Shown: one piece after another, positions 20,637 to 29,168 of the stretch
How the letters are laid out: each line of letters begins with the position of its first letter
Position numbering within the stretch: position 1 is the first letter of the stretch
NCBI RefSeq assembly: GCF_010682105.1
Contig: NZ_JAAGWH010000049.1
Location: forward strand, 124,001 to 188,000
Length of the DNA: 64,000 nt
Reading direction: 5' to 3'
Source of the DNA: Modestobacter muralis
GTDB taxonomy: Bacteria > Actinomycetota > Actinomycetes > Mycobacteriales > Geodermatophilaceae
Translations under genes and position numbers: made by a program
The notes under the pieces: model-generated
The model's input: only the letters and a program-made list of their open reading frames with translations
What the model was told of the DNA's origin: nothing
Database searches by the model: none

Positions 20637-22298
20637 TCACATGCGCTCCGGGGCGGAGACGCCGAGCACGGTCAGTCCGTTGGCGAGCACGGTGGCCGTC
20701 GCCGCGCACAGCCACAGCCGGGCGGTGGTCAGCGGGGTGGCCTCCTCGTCACCGCGCGGCAGCACCCGGCAGGCGTCGTAGAAGCGGTGGTAGGTGCCGG
20801 CCAGCTCCTCCAGGTACCGGGCGACCCGGTGCGGGGCGCGCAGCTCCGCGGCTGAGGACACCACGGCCGGGAACTCCGCGATCGCCCGCAGCAGGTCGCT
20901 CTCCCGCTGGGTCTCCAGCAGCGCCGTGTCGACGTCGGCGGCCTCGCCCAGCGGGAGCCCGAGGTCGGCCGCGCCGCGCAGCAGCGAGGCGATCCGGGCG
21001 TGGGCGTACTGGACGTAGAAGACCGGGTTGTCGTTGGTCTTCTTCGTCCAGGCGTCCAGGTCCAGGTCGATCTGCTGGTCGACCGAGGCCCGGGCCAGGG
21101 CGTACCGGGCGGCGTCGGCGCCGATCGCGTCGACCAGGTCCTCGAGGTTGACCACCGTGCCGGCCCGCTTGCTCATCCGCACCGGTTCGCCGTTGCGGAC
21201 CAGGTTGACCAGCTGGCCGATCAGGATCTCCAGGTTCGTGGCCGGGTCGTCGCCCATCGCCGCGACCAGCGCCTTGTACCGGCCCACGTAGCCGGTGTGG
21301 TCGGCGCCGAGCATGATCACGACCCGGTCGAAGCCGCGCTCCCGCTTGTCCAGGTAGTAGGCGCAGTCGGCGGCGAAGTAGGTGGGCTCGCCGTCGCTCT
21401 TGACCAGCACCCGGTCCTTGTCGTCGGCGAAGGTCGTCGTCCGCAGCCACACCGCGCCGTCGGTCTCGTAGACGTGGCCCTGCTCCCGGAGCCGGGTCAC
21501 CGCCTTGTCCAGCGCGCCGCTGTCGTGCAGCGTCTTCTCGGAGAAGTACGTGTCGAAGACGACGCCGAAGCCGGCCAGGCTGCGCTTGATCTCGGCGAAC
21601 ATCAGCTCGACGCCGTGCACCCGGAAGCGCTCCTGCTGCTCCTCGGCCGGCAGCTCCAGGACGCCGGGCTCGGCCGCCACGACCTGGGCGGCGATCTCGC
21701 CGATGTAGTCGCCGGCGTAGCCGTCCTCGGGCACCGGCCGGCCGTTCGCCGCGGCCATCAGGCTCTGGGCGAACCGGTCGATCTGGGAGCCGGCGTCGTT
21801 GAAGTAGTACTCGCGGGACACCTCGGCGCCGCTGGCGGTCAGCAGCCGGCCGAGCGCGTCGCCGACGGCGGCCCACCGGGTGCCGCCGATGTGCACCGGC
21901 CCGGTCGGGTTGGCCGAGACGAACTCCAGGTTCAGCCGCTGCCCGGCCAGGGCGTCGGTGCGCCCGTAGGCCCCCCCTGCCGTGACCGTGTCGACCGCGA
22001 CCCTGCCCAGGACGTCCTTGGCCAGGGTGATGTTGAGGAAGCCCGGCCCGGCGATCTCCACGGCGGCGACGCCGTCGGCCGCGCGCAGCTCGGCGGCCAC
22101 GGCCTCGGCGACCTCGCGGGGCGGCCGGCCGGCCGGCTTGGCCAGCCGCATGGCGATGTTGGTGGCGTAGTCGCCGTGCTCGGGGTTCTTCGGGCGGTCG
22201 ATCACGACCACGTCGGGGACGGCGACCGCGAGCGTGCCGCGCTCCACGGCCGCCGCGACTGCGGACCGGACGACGTCGCTGAGCTGCTCGGGTGTCAC
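20637..22298 (-). CDS. argS: arginyl-tRNA synthetase
   Basis: Class I aminoacyl-tRNA synthetase, 553 residues. The HIGH-like motif appears as [11 protein letters not shown] and the KMSKS-like motif as RMSKRAG. The Arg-tRNA N-terminal domain ([14 protein letters not shown]) and the DALR anticodon-binding C-terminus ([11 protein letters not shown] onward) are complete. The start GTG at 22296-22298 is preceded at 6 nt by TACGAT, consistent with a leaderless transcript. Head of the minus-strand argS-lysA-hom-thrCB cluster. Confidence 0.96.
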   Translation of the reverse strand: MTPEQLSDVVRSAVAAAVERGTLAVAVPDVVVIDRPKNPEHGDYATNIAMRLAKPAGRPPREVAEAVAAELRAADGVAAVEIAGPGFLNITLAKDVLGRVAVDTVTAGGAYGRTDALAGQRLNLEFVSANPTGPVHIGGTRWAAVGDALGRLLTASGAEVSREYYFNDAGSQIDRFAQSLMAAANGRPVPEDGYAGDYIGEIAAQVVAAEPGVLELPAEEQQERFRVHGVELMFAEIKRSLAGFGVVFDTYFSEKTLHDSGALDKAVTRLREQGHVYETDGAVWLRTTTFADDKDRVLVKSDGEPTYFAADCAYYLDKRERGFDRVVIMLGADHTGYVGRYKALVAAMGDDPATNLEILIGQLVNLVRNGEPVRMSKRAGTVVNLEDLVDAIGADAARYALARASVDQQIDLDLDAWTKKTNDNPVFYVQYAHARIASLLRGAADLGLPLGEAADVDTALLETQRESDLLRAIAEFPAVVSSAAELRAPHRVARYLEELAGTYHRFYDACRVLPRGDEEATPLTTARLWLCAATATVLANGLTVLGVSAPERM

Positions 22299-22304
22299 CG
22301 CTCG

Positions 22305-22310
22305 ATCGTA
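22305..22310 (-). promoter_or_regulatory. -10 box for leaderless argS
   Basis: TACGAT on the minus strand ends 6 nt before the argS GTG, so transcription would begin at or next to the start codon. No Shine-Dalgarno sequence lies between them. Confidence 0.5.
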
Positions 22311-22350
22311 CGGAGCGGCGCACCCCTGTTCTGACCAGCCCGCCGTGCGT

Positions 22351-22411
22351 CCCACAGGGTGAGCACGCCGACACCCGCAGCCGTCCGCGGGAGCCCGTTC
22401 CCCACAGGGTG
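22351..22411. repeat. 11-bp direct repeat in the argS/DUF3105 divergent region
   Basis: CCCACAGGGTG occurs at 22351-22361 and again at 22401-22411, 50 bp apart (about five helical turns), just upstream of a TACACT (22418-22423) that could be the -10 of the DUF3105 gene. The spacing would put two bound proteins on the same face. No regulator is known for it. Confidence 0.45.
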
Positions 22412-22535
22412 GCGACCTACACTCGCTGCCGCCGGACGGGACCACTGTCCGGCGGACGGCGGAGGACCTGCGCCTCCCCGGGACGCGGTGCACCCCGACG
22501 CGGAGCACCCCCACGCAGAGCAGTCAGGAGCGGCA

Positions 22536-23300
22536 GTGGCCAAGGACCCCAAGCCCCAGAACGGTGGCGCCACCCGAGCCGGCTCGTCCGGCGGGCGCAC
22601 CCCCGGAGGGAAGGGCCGCACCCGCCCGCCGGTCAACGTGGTGACCCCGCAGCGGCCCTGGGGCCTGATCGCCGCCGCCGTCGCGGTCGCGGTGTTCGCC
22701 GTCGCCGTCCTCGGTTACGCCGTCGTCACCGTCAACCGGTCCAACGCCGACAAGGTGACCTCGGCCGACCAGATCGCCGGCCTGGGCACCTTCGAGTACG
22801 CCGGTGCCCAGCACGTCACCACACCGGTCACCTACACCGAGTCGCCCCCGGTCGGCGGCCCGCACGACAACGAGTGGGCCGACTGCACCGGCACGGTCTA
22901 CGACGTCGACGTCCGGCACGAGAACGCAGTGCACAGCCTCGAGCACGGCGCCGTCTGGGTCAGCTACAACCCCGACACCATCGCCGACGGCGAACTCGAC
23001 ACGCTCAAGGAGCTCGTCGACGGCCGGCAGGGCATGATGTTGTCTCCCTATGCCGGGCTGACCTCCCCCATCAGCCTGCAGTCGTGGAACCACCAGGTGT
23101 TCGTCGACTCCGCCGCCGACGAGCGCGTCGAGCAGTTCGCCGACTTCATGGTGTTCAACGCCGACTTCTCCCCCGAGCCCGGCGCCACCTGCTCGAACCC
23201 CGCGTTCATCTCCGACCCGCTCGTCGCCGGCGACCAGACCCGGGTCGGTGGCACCGCCGTGCCCAGCGACGCGCCGGTCAGCGAGACCCCCGCGCCCTGA
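22536..23300 (+). CDS. DUF3105 domain membrane-anchored protein
   Basis: 254 residues: a basic Gly-rich N-terminus, one membrane helix ([23 protein letters not shown]), then an extracytoplasmic DUF3105 domain. The His-rich conserved core is visible: VGGPHDNEWADCTG, HENAVHSLEHGAVW and SWNHQ. Function unknown; the conserved His/Cys residues suggest metal or cofactor binding (inference). Start GTG 22536 has CAGGAG six bases upstream; the frame is open earlier but that part looks non-coding. It is followed after 54 bp by a DUF305 gene, a pairing seen widely in actinobacteria. Confidence 0.85.
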   Translation: MAKDPKPQNGGATRAGSSGGRTPGGKGRTRPPVNVVTPQRPWGLIAAAVAVAVFAVAVLGYAVVTVNRSNADKVTSADQIAGLGTFEYAGAQHVTTPVTYTESPPVGGPHDNEWADCTGTVYDVDVRHENAVHSLEHGAVWVSYNPDTIADGELDTLKELVDGRQGMMLSPYAGLTSPISLQSWNHQVFVDSAADERVEQFADFMVFNADFSPEPGATCSNPAFISDPLVAGDQTRVGGTAVPSDAPVSETPAP

Positions 23301-23354
23301 CCCCGGCGCACCCGGCCGCGGCAGCGCGCCGCGGCCACTCGTGAGAGGCACCCG

Positions 23355-24050
23355 ATGACCCAGCCCACCGCTCCCCCGGCCCGCCGGGCGCTGACCGCCG
23401 TCCTCGTCGCGGTCATCGCCGTCGGCCTGCTGGTGGCCGGCGGTGGGCTGGCGGTGGCCGCCGGGATCGGGCGCAGCGACACCCCGGCGGCCGACTCGGT
23501 CGACGCGGGGTTCTCCCGGGACATGTCCCGCCACCACCTGCAGGCCGTCGAGATGGCCGACATGGCGCTCACCCACAGCTCCGACGACGAGGTGCGCCGA
23601 CTGGCCTTCGACATCTCCGCGACCCAGACCAACCAGGCGGGCCGGATGCAGGGCTGGCTGGCGTTGTGGGGCCTGCCGGCCACCAGCGGCGAGGTCATGG
23701 GCTGGATGGACGACGGCGCGATGTCCGGGCACGTCATGGGCGGCATGTCCGGGCACGACGTCGACCCGGCGGCCGCCGCCGACGGCGCGGTGATGCCCGG
23801 CATGGCCACCGAGACCGAGCTGACCGAGCTGCGCGGGGAGTCCGGGCCGGCCTTCGACGTGCTGTTCCTGCAGCTGATGACCCGCCACCACCAGGGCGGG
23901 CTGGAGATGGCCGAGTACGGCGAGGACCACGCGTCCGAGCCCGCGGTCGCCAGCCTGGCCCGCTCGATCGCGCAGAGCCAGACCGCGGAGACCACGACCA
24001 TGGAGCAGATGCTGCGAGCCCGCGGTGGAGTCCCGCTGCCGGCCCCCTGA
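23355..24050 (+). CDS. DUF305 family His/Met-rich secreted protein
   Basis: 231 residues with an N-terminal signal or anchor helix (ALTAVLVAVIAVGLLVAGGG). It carries two four-helix-bundle halves with the paired motifs FSRDMSRHHLQAVEMADM and MTRHHQGGLEMAEYG. A Met/His-rich loop (SGHVMGGMSGHDVD) lies between them. DUF305 proteins are ferritin-like and some bind copper; the Met/His richness fits periplasmic copper handling, which is inference. Probably co-transcribed with the DUF3105 gene. Confidence 0.88.
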   Translation: MTQPTAPPARRALTAVLVAVIAVGLLVAGGGLAVAAGIGRSDTPAADSVDAGFSRDMSRHHLQAVEMADMALTHSSDDEVRRLAFDISATQTNQAGRMQGWLALWGLPATSGEVMGWMDDGAMSGHVMGGMSGHDVDPAAAADGAVMPGMATETELTELRGESGPAFDVLFLQLMTRHHQGGLEMAEYGEDHASEPAVASLARSIAQSQTAETTTMEQMLRARGGVPLPAP

Positions 24051-24174
24051 CCGTCGGCCGGCTCGCCACCGGAGCCCCTCACCGGGCCTGGGACGACGGC
24101 TGGTAACGTCCCACCGGCGCCGAGCGAGAGCGGAGCGCGCGCACCACGGCACGACCGCAGCACCGCACGTACGA

Positions 24175-24249
24175 GCCCCCGTAGCTCAGGGGATAGAGCA
24201 CTGCCCTCCGGAGGCAGGGGCGCAGGTTCGAATCCTGCCGGGGGCACCA
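24175..24249 (+). tRNA. tRNA-Arg (anticodon CCG)
   Basis: Cloverleaf with acceptor GCCCCCG/CGGGGGC, D-loop AGCTCAGGGGATAGAGCA, anticodon stem CTGCC/GGCAG around loop CTCCGGA (anticodon CCG), and T-arm CAGGTTCGAATCCTG. CCA is encoded at 24247-24249. It decodes CGG, a frequent arginine codon in this GC-rich genome. Confidence 0.97.
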
Positions 24250-24270
24250 CCAGCCCCGCGCTCGTACCGC

Positions 24271-24311
24271 GACTCCCCGCCCGCTCGGCCCCCGGCCGAG
24301 CGGGCGGAGTC
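24271..24311. terminator. hairpin between tRNA-Arg and the ABC-F gene
   Basis: Inverted repeat GACTCC-CGCCCGCTCGGC with GCCGAGCGGGCG-GAGTC (one 2-nt bulge). It lies between the 3' ends of the convergent tRNA and ABC-F gene and could terminate both. No U-run. Confidence 0.7.
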
Positions 24312-24325
24312 GTCTCCGGGTCGTC

Positions 24326-25969
24326 TCAGTCCTCCGTCACCCGACCGCCGGCGACGGCGAACCGGCGCGTGGTGTGCACGGCGTCGAGCATCCGCCGGTC
24401 GTGCGTCACCAGCAGCAGCGTGCCCGGGTAGTCGGCCAGCGCCTGCTCCAGCTGCTCGATCGCCGCCAGGTCCAGGTGGTTGGTCGGCTCGTCGAGCACC
24501 AGCACGTTCACCCCGCGGGCCTGCAGCAGCGCCAGCGCCGCCCGGGTCCGCTCCCCCGGCGACAGGGTGCCGGCCGGGCGCAGCACGTGGTCGGCGCGCA
24601 GCCCGAACTTCGCCAGCAGCGTGCGCACCTCGGCGTCGGGCAGGTCGGGCACCTCGGCGCCGAACGCCGAGGCCAGCGGCTCCTCGCCCAGGAACAGGCC
24701 GCGCACCTGGTCGACCTCGCCCAGCCGGACGCCGGAGCCCAGCGTCGCCGTCCCCTCCGCCAGCGGCACGCGGCCGAGCAGCGCGCCCAGCAGCGTGGAC
24801 TTGCCGCTGCCGTTGGCCCCGGTGATCGCCACCCGGTCACCCCAGGCGACCTGCAGGTCCAGCGGGCCGAGGGTGAACGACCCGCGCCGGACGACGGCGC
24901 CGTTGAGCGTGGCGACGACGGTGCCCGAGCGGGGCGCGGGGGCGATCTCCATCCGCAGCTCCCACTCCTTGCGCGGCTCCTCGACCACCTCCAGCCGCTC
25001 GATCCGCCGCTCGGTCTGCTTGGCCTTGGCCGCCTGCTTCTCCGAGCTGGCCCGGTTGGCGGCCTTGATGTGCTTGTCGCCGTCCTTGGACTTCTTGATC
25101 GAGTCGCGCACGCCCTTGGCCATCCAGTTGCGCTGCATCTGCCCGCGCGCCTCGAGCGAGGCCTTCGTGTCGGCGAACTCCTCGAACTCCTCGCGGGCGT
25201 GCCGGCGGGCGACCTCCCGCTCGACGAGGTAGGCCTCGTAACCGCCGTCGTGCACCCGCACCAACTGCTGGGCCAGGTCCAGCTCGACGACCCGGGTGAC
25301 GGTGCGGGCCAGGAACTCGCGGTCGTGGCTGACCAGCACCACCCCGGTGCGCAGCCGGGTGACGAAGCGCTCCAGCTGCTCCAGCCCGGCCAGGTCCAGG
25401 TCGTTGGTGGGCTCGTCGAGCAGCAGGACGTCGTAGCGCGACAGCAGCAGCGAGGCCAGCCCCACCCGGGCGGCCTGCCCGCCGGACAGCCCGGTCATCG
25501 CCGCGTCCAGGCCCACCCCGGGCGCGACCTCGGCGACCACCTCCGCCGACCGCTCGGCCAGGTCGGCGCCGCCCAGGGCCAGCCACCGCTCCAGGGCGTC
25601 GGCGTAGGCGTCGTCGGCGCCGTCCTCACCCGCGGTCAGCGCCTCGAGGGCGTCGTCCATGACCCGCTGGGCGTCGGCGACGCCGGTGCGCCGGGCGAGG
25701 GCGTCGAGCACCGTCTCCCCCGGCAGCCGCTCGTGCTCCTGCGGCAGGTAGCCGACGCTCGCCGACGGCGGGCTGAGCACGATCTCCCCGGCCTCGGCGG
25801 GCAGGACGCCGGCCAGGGTCTTCAGCAGGGTCGACTTCCCGGCGCCGTTGACCCCGACCAGGCCGACGACGTCGCCGGGAGCGACGACCAGGTCGAGGTC
25901 GGCGAACAGGACCCGGGCGCCGTGACCGGCGGCGAGGGAACGGGCGAGCAGGGTGGCGGACACCTGCAC
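24326..25969 (-). CDS. ABC-F family ATPase
   Basis: 547 residues with two ABC domains and no membrane segment. Walker A GVNGAGKST and GANGSGKST; signatures LSGGQAARVGLA and LSPGERTRAALA; Walker B LLLDEPTNDLDL and LVLDEPTNHLDL. The linker between domains is charged and rich in Lys/Ala (KQAAKAKQTERRIERLE). ABC-F proteins act at the ribosomal E site, either as translation factors or as target-protection resistance factors; nothing here decides which. Start GTG 25967-25969, with a second GTG two codons on. Confidence 0.9.
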   Translation of the reverse strand: MQVSATLLARSLAAGHGARVLFADLDLVVAPGDVVGLVGVNGAGKSTLLKTLAGVLPAEAGEIVLSPPSASVGYLPQEHERLPGETVLDALARRTGVADAQRVMDDALEALTAGEDGADDAYADALERWLALGGADLAERSAEVVAEVAPGVGLDAAMTGLSGGQAARVGLASLLLSRYDVLLLDEPTNDLDLAGLEQLERFVTRLRTGVVLVSHDREFLARTVTRVVELDLAQQLVRVHDGGYEAYLVEREVARRHAREEFEEFADTKASLEARGQMQRNWMAKGVRDSIKKSKDGDKHIKAANRASSEKQAAKAKQTERRIERLEVVEEPRKEWELRMEIAPAPRSGTVVATLNGAVVRRGSFTLGPLDLQVAWGDRVAITGANGSGKSTLLGALLGRVPLAEGTATLGSGVRLGEVDQVRGLFLGEEPLASAFGAEVPDLPDAEVRTLLAKFGLRADHVLRPAGTLSPGERTRAALALLQARGVNVLVLDEPTNHLDLAAIEQLEQALADYPGTLLLVTHDRRMLDAVHTTRRFAVAGGRVTED

Positions 25970-26012
25970 ATCGTGCCGACCGGGCTGCCCGCGCCGCGAA
26001 CGGGTTCCGCCG

Positions 26013-27104
26013 TCAGTCCAGCCGGCCCCCGCCGTCCGGGGAGTCGAGCACGTCGTCGGCGATCTCGTCGAGCAACTGCTCCAGGGCGGTCACCCCGGGG
26101 GCCTCGTCGTCCTCGGTGCCCCGGCGGCGGACCAGCCAGGGCTGCAGGTGGTCGTAGCCACGCACCGAGACCCGGCGCAGCGGCCGCACCCGGTAGGCGG
26201 GCACCCCGCGCAACTGGCGGGCCAGCTGCTCGTCGACCAGCACGGTGGCCGGCCGGGCGATCGAGGTCAGCCGGCTGGCCAGGTTCACCACCGGGGAGTA
26301 GACGTCGCCGAGCCGGGTGAGGACCGGGCCGAAGGCCGCGCCGACCCGCAGCGGCGGCCGGTCGGGGGCCGCCCACTCGTCGGGCAGCCGCAGCGCGATC
26401 TCCACGGCGTCCACCGGGTCGGTGCAGGTGTAGAGCACGGCGTCACCGACGGTCTTGACCACCCGGCCGCGGTGCCGGGCGATGAGGTCGGCGGCCAGGC
26501 CCTCGAAGTCCTCGACCATGGCGCCCAGCTCCCGCCCGCCCATGCCGCGCGAGCGGGAGGTGTAGCCCACCAGGTCGGCGAACCCGACGGCCAGCTCGCG
26601 CCGGTCGACCGCGCCCGGTCCGGTGGCGAACAGCCGGCCGGCGTTGGCGGTCAGGTGCCGGCGCCACACGTAGTCCTGCAGCTCGGCCATCAGCGGCAGC
26701 AGGTCCTCGGTCGCCGCGACGACGTCGGCACCCACGTCCTCCCCCTCGGCGGCAGCCAGCTGGCCGGCGAGCATGTCGGTCTGCCAGTCGGCCAGCCGGG
26801 CCAGCGACTGGCCCATCGCGCGGGCGACCGAGGCCTCCGCGCCGGCGCCGACGAAGCCGGAGTCGATCAGCGCCGACAGCCGGGCCAGCGCGGTGACGTC
26901 GGCGTCGGTGAACGCGGGGTCGTCGTCGGCGACGTCGGCGAAGCCCAGGGCCCGCCACAGCCGCTGGGTGCGCTCGGGCGGCATCCCGGCCAGCGCGGAG
27001 ACCTGGCCCCGGGTGTAGCGGCGCGGCCCGCCCAGGAGCAGCTGCTCGAGGGCCTCGCGGGGGTCGGTGCCGCCGGAGGGCGGCCCGGACCCGGCCCCGG
27101 TCAG
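26013..27104 (-). CDS. class III adenylate/guanylate cyclase with helical regulatory N-terminus
   Basis: About 363 residues. An N-terminal winged-helix-like region (RRYTRGQVSALAGMP...WRALGF) and a helical segment precede a class III cyclase domain. Metal aspartates are in GFADLVGYT and KTVGDAVLYT; transition-state residues are in VYSPVVNLASRL. The catalytic set looks complete, and Lys in VVKTVGD suggests ATP as substrate. The layout recalls mycobacterial Rv1264. No ATG/GTG/TTG lies in frame near the expected N-terminus. The CTG at 27102-27104 (TGAGSGPPSG), overlapping a TGA, is the best candidate; the first in-frame GTG would truncate the N-terminal domain. Confidence 0.85.
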   Translation of the reverse strand: MTGAGSGPPSGGTDPREALEQLLLGGPRRYTRGQVSALAGMPPERTQRLWRALGFADVADDDPAFTDADVTALARLSALIDSGFVGAGAEASVARAMGQSLARLADWQTDMLAGQLAAAEGEDVGADVVAATEDLLPLMAELQDYVWRRHLTANAGRLFATGPGAVDRRELAVGFADLVGYTSRSRGMGGRELGAMVEDFEGLAADLIARHRGRVVKTVGDAVLYTCTDPVDAVEIALRLPDEWAAPDRPPLRVGAAFGPVLTRLGDVYSPVVNLASRLTSIARPATVLVDEQLARQLRGVPAYRVRPLRRVSVRGYDHLQPWLVRRRGTEDDEAPGVTALEQLLDEIADDVLDSPDGGGRLD

Positions 27105-27293
27105 CGGTCGGTCCGCGGGACGGCGCTCACGGCGGTCGAACCTAGCCGACCGCCGGGCACCCGCTGCCGGGCCGATCCCCGACGCGGTGGTCCGGGACGC
27201 CCCTCGACGGGCCGGGCTGCGCCAGGATGGCCGCGGCGCCGGACCGGCCGGCGCGCCGGCGAGGAGGACGAGATCAGCAGCGCCAGACAGGTC

Positions 27294-28238
27294 GTGGTCG
27301 ACCCGGTGCGGGTCGACGTGCAGGGCCTCACCAAGACCTTCGGACAGGTACGAGCGGTCGACGACCTCAGCTTCACCGTCGAGCCCGGGCAGGTGACCGG
27401 CTTCCTCGGACCGAACGGGGCCGGCAAGACCACGACGCTGCGGATGGCCCTCGGGCTCATCACCCCCGACCGGGGCGGGACGGCCTTCAACGGCGTCCCG
27501 TACACGGCGCTGCCCGAGCCGATGCGCCAGGTCGGCGCGGTGCTCGAGACCGCCTTCCACCCCGCCCGCAGCGGACGCGACCACCTGCGCGTCTACGCCC
27601 GCGCCGCCGGCCTGCCGGTCGGCCGCGCCGACGAGGTGCTCGACCAGGTGGGTCTGGGCCCGGCCGGACGGCGTCGCGCGGGCGGCTACTCACTCGGCAT
27701 GCGCCAGCGGCTGGGGCTGGCGACCGCCCTGCTGGGCGACCCCGCGGTGCTGGTCCTCGACGAGCCGGCCAACGGCCTGGACCCCGAGGGCATCCAGTGG
27801 CTGCGCGGGTTCCTCCGCCACCTCTCTCACGACCAGGGCCGCACCGTGCTGGTGTCCAGCCACCTGCTGTCGGAGGTCGAGCAGACCGTCGACCGCGTGG
27901 TGATCGTGGGCGCGGGCAGGCTCGTGCGACAGGGCTCGATGGCCGAGTTGCGGGCCGGCGCCGGCAGCGGCGACGTGCTGGTGCGCAGTCCGCAGGCCGC
28001 CGTGCTGGCCGAGCTGCTGCGCAGCGCGGGGGCGACCGCGGTGACCACCGACGGCGTCCCGGACGGGCTGACCGTGAGCGGCCTGACCACCGCCGAGATC
28101 GGCGCGCGGGCCTTCACCGGCGGGGTCGAGCTGCACGAGCTGCGCGCCCACGCGAGCGGACTGGAAGAGGTCTACTTCCGGCTCACCGCCGGCTCCGAGC
28201 AGTACGCCGCCGGTCCGGCCGGGAAGGACGCCGCGTGA
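27294..28238 (+). CDS. ABC transporter ATP-binding protein
   Basis: About 314 residues, DrrA/CcmA-type ABC ATPase of a drug/antibiotic-exporter family. Walker A GPNGAGKTT, signature YSLGMRQRLGLA (degenerate, as in this family), Walker B VLVLDEPANGLDPEG and switch His SSHLLSEVE. The GTG at 27294 is the first canonical start. However, a strong GAGGAGG at 27261-27267 is followed five bases later by an in-frame ATC (27273) that would give SSARQVVVDPVRVDV, so the true start may be ATC. The stop overlaps the permease start (TGATG). Confidence 0.9.
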   Translation: MVDPVRVDVQGLTKTFGQVRAVDDLSFTVEPGQVTGFLGPNGAGKTTTLRMALGLITPDRGGTAFNGVPYTALPEPMRQVGAVLETAFHPARSGRDHLRVYARAAGLPVGRADEVLDQVGLGPAGRRRAGGYSLGMRQRLGLATALLGDPAVLVLDEPANGLDPEGIQWLRGFLRHLSHDQGRTVLVSSHLLSEVEQTVDRVVIVGAGRLVRQGSMAELRAGAGSGDVLVRSPQAAVLAELLRSAGATAVTTDGVPDGLTVSGLTTAEIGARAFTGGVELHELRAHASGLEEVYFRLTAGSEQYAAGPAGKDAA

Positions 28239-28993
28239 TGGGCCGCCTGGTGGCTGCCGAGTGGACCAAGCTGCTGACGACCCGGGTGTGGATCGGCCTG
28301 CTGCTGGGCTCCTGCCTGCTGGTCGGCGGCTTCGCCGCGCTGTTCACCGCGTTCGCCGGCAACGCCGACAGCGGCATCGCCCCGGTGGGCACGCCGCCCT
28401 ACGAGCAGTTGGCCCTGGCCGTGTCGGCCAACGCCAACATCCTGTTCGTCGTGCTGGGCATCATCGGGATCACCCAGGAGTACCGGCACCGGACTGCCAC
28501 GCCGACCTTCCTGGCCACCCCGCAGCGCGGCCGGGTCGTGATCGCCAAACTGGTCGCCTACGCGCTGGCGGCGGTCCCGATGGCCCTCGTCGTCATGGCC
28601 GCGAACGTGCTCGTGGTGTCGGTGTACGCGGGCGCCAAGGGCGACGGCCCCTCGCTCACCGGGGACAACCTGCGCGTGCTCGGCGGCGTCTGGGCCGCGC
28701 TGGTCCTCTTCACCGTGATCGGGGTCGGCGTCGGGGCGCTGCTGCGCAACCAGGTCGGCGCGATCGTCGGCGCGCTGGTCTACCTGTTCGTCGTCGAGGG
28801 CGTCATCAGGAGCATCCCGGCGACCCAGGGCTTCTACAAGTGGCTGCCCGGCGGCGCGCTCGAGGCGATGACGGCCACGTTCGACCTCACCGACCTGCTC
28901 AGCGCCTGGCAGGGCGGGCTGGTGCTGCTGGCCTACGCGCTGGTGTTCTCCCTGCTCGGCACCCTGTTCGCCGTCCGGCGGGACGTCGTCTGA
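28238..28993 (+). CDS. ABC-2 type transporter permease
   Basis: 251 residues with six membrane helices. It begins LVAAEWTKLLTTRVW, the typical ABC-2 permease N-terminus, and contains ITQEYRHRTATPTFLATPQR, a conserved cytosolic loop of the ABC-2 family. The ATG at 28238 shares a base with the preceding ATPase stop, so the two form one coupled exporter. The substrate cannot be told from sequence. Confidence 0.9.
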   Translation: MGRLVAAEWTKLLTTRVWIGLLLGSCLLVGGFAALFTAFAGNADSGIAPVGTPPYEQLALAVSANANILFVVLGIIGITQEYRHRTATPTFLATPQRGRVVIAKLVAYALAAVPMALVVMAANVLVVSVYAGAKGDGPSLTGDNLRVLGGVWAALVLFTVIGVGVGALLRNQVGAIVGALVYLFVVEGVIRSIPATQGFYKWLPGGALEAMTATFDLTDLLSAWQGGLVLLAYALVFSLLGTLFAVRRDVV

Positions 28994-29067
28994 GGACCGC
29001 CCCGGCGCGTCGCCCGGCCTCGCCCGCGGGGTGGCCGAGCGGCGCTCCGGGCACGGTGAGCGGTGAC

Positions 29068-29080
29068 ACGTGCGCCACGT
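29068..29080. promoter_or_regulatory. 13-bp inverted repeat upstream of kgd
   Basis: ACGTGCGCCACGT (5-bp arms, 3-bp centre), 35 bp upstream of a TAAAGT (29115-29120) that could be the kgd -10 box. A possible operator; no known regulator assigned. Confidence 0.35.
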
Positions 29081-29168
29081 CACGCATGATCAGCCCGGGT
29101 CGAGGGGCGGGGCGTAAAGTCGGCACCCGGTCCAACGACGTCCATCGACGAAGAAGGCACTCGACCCT

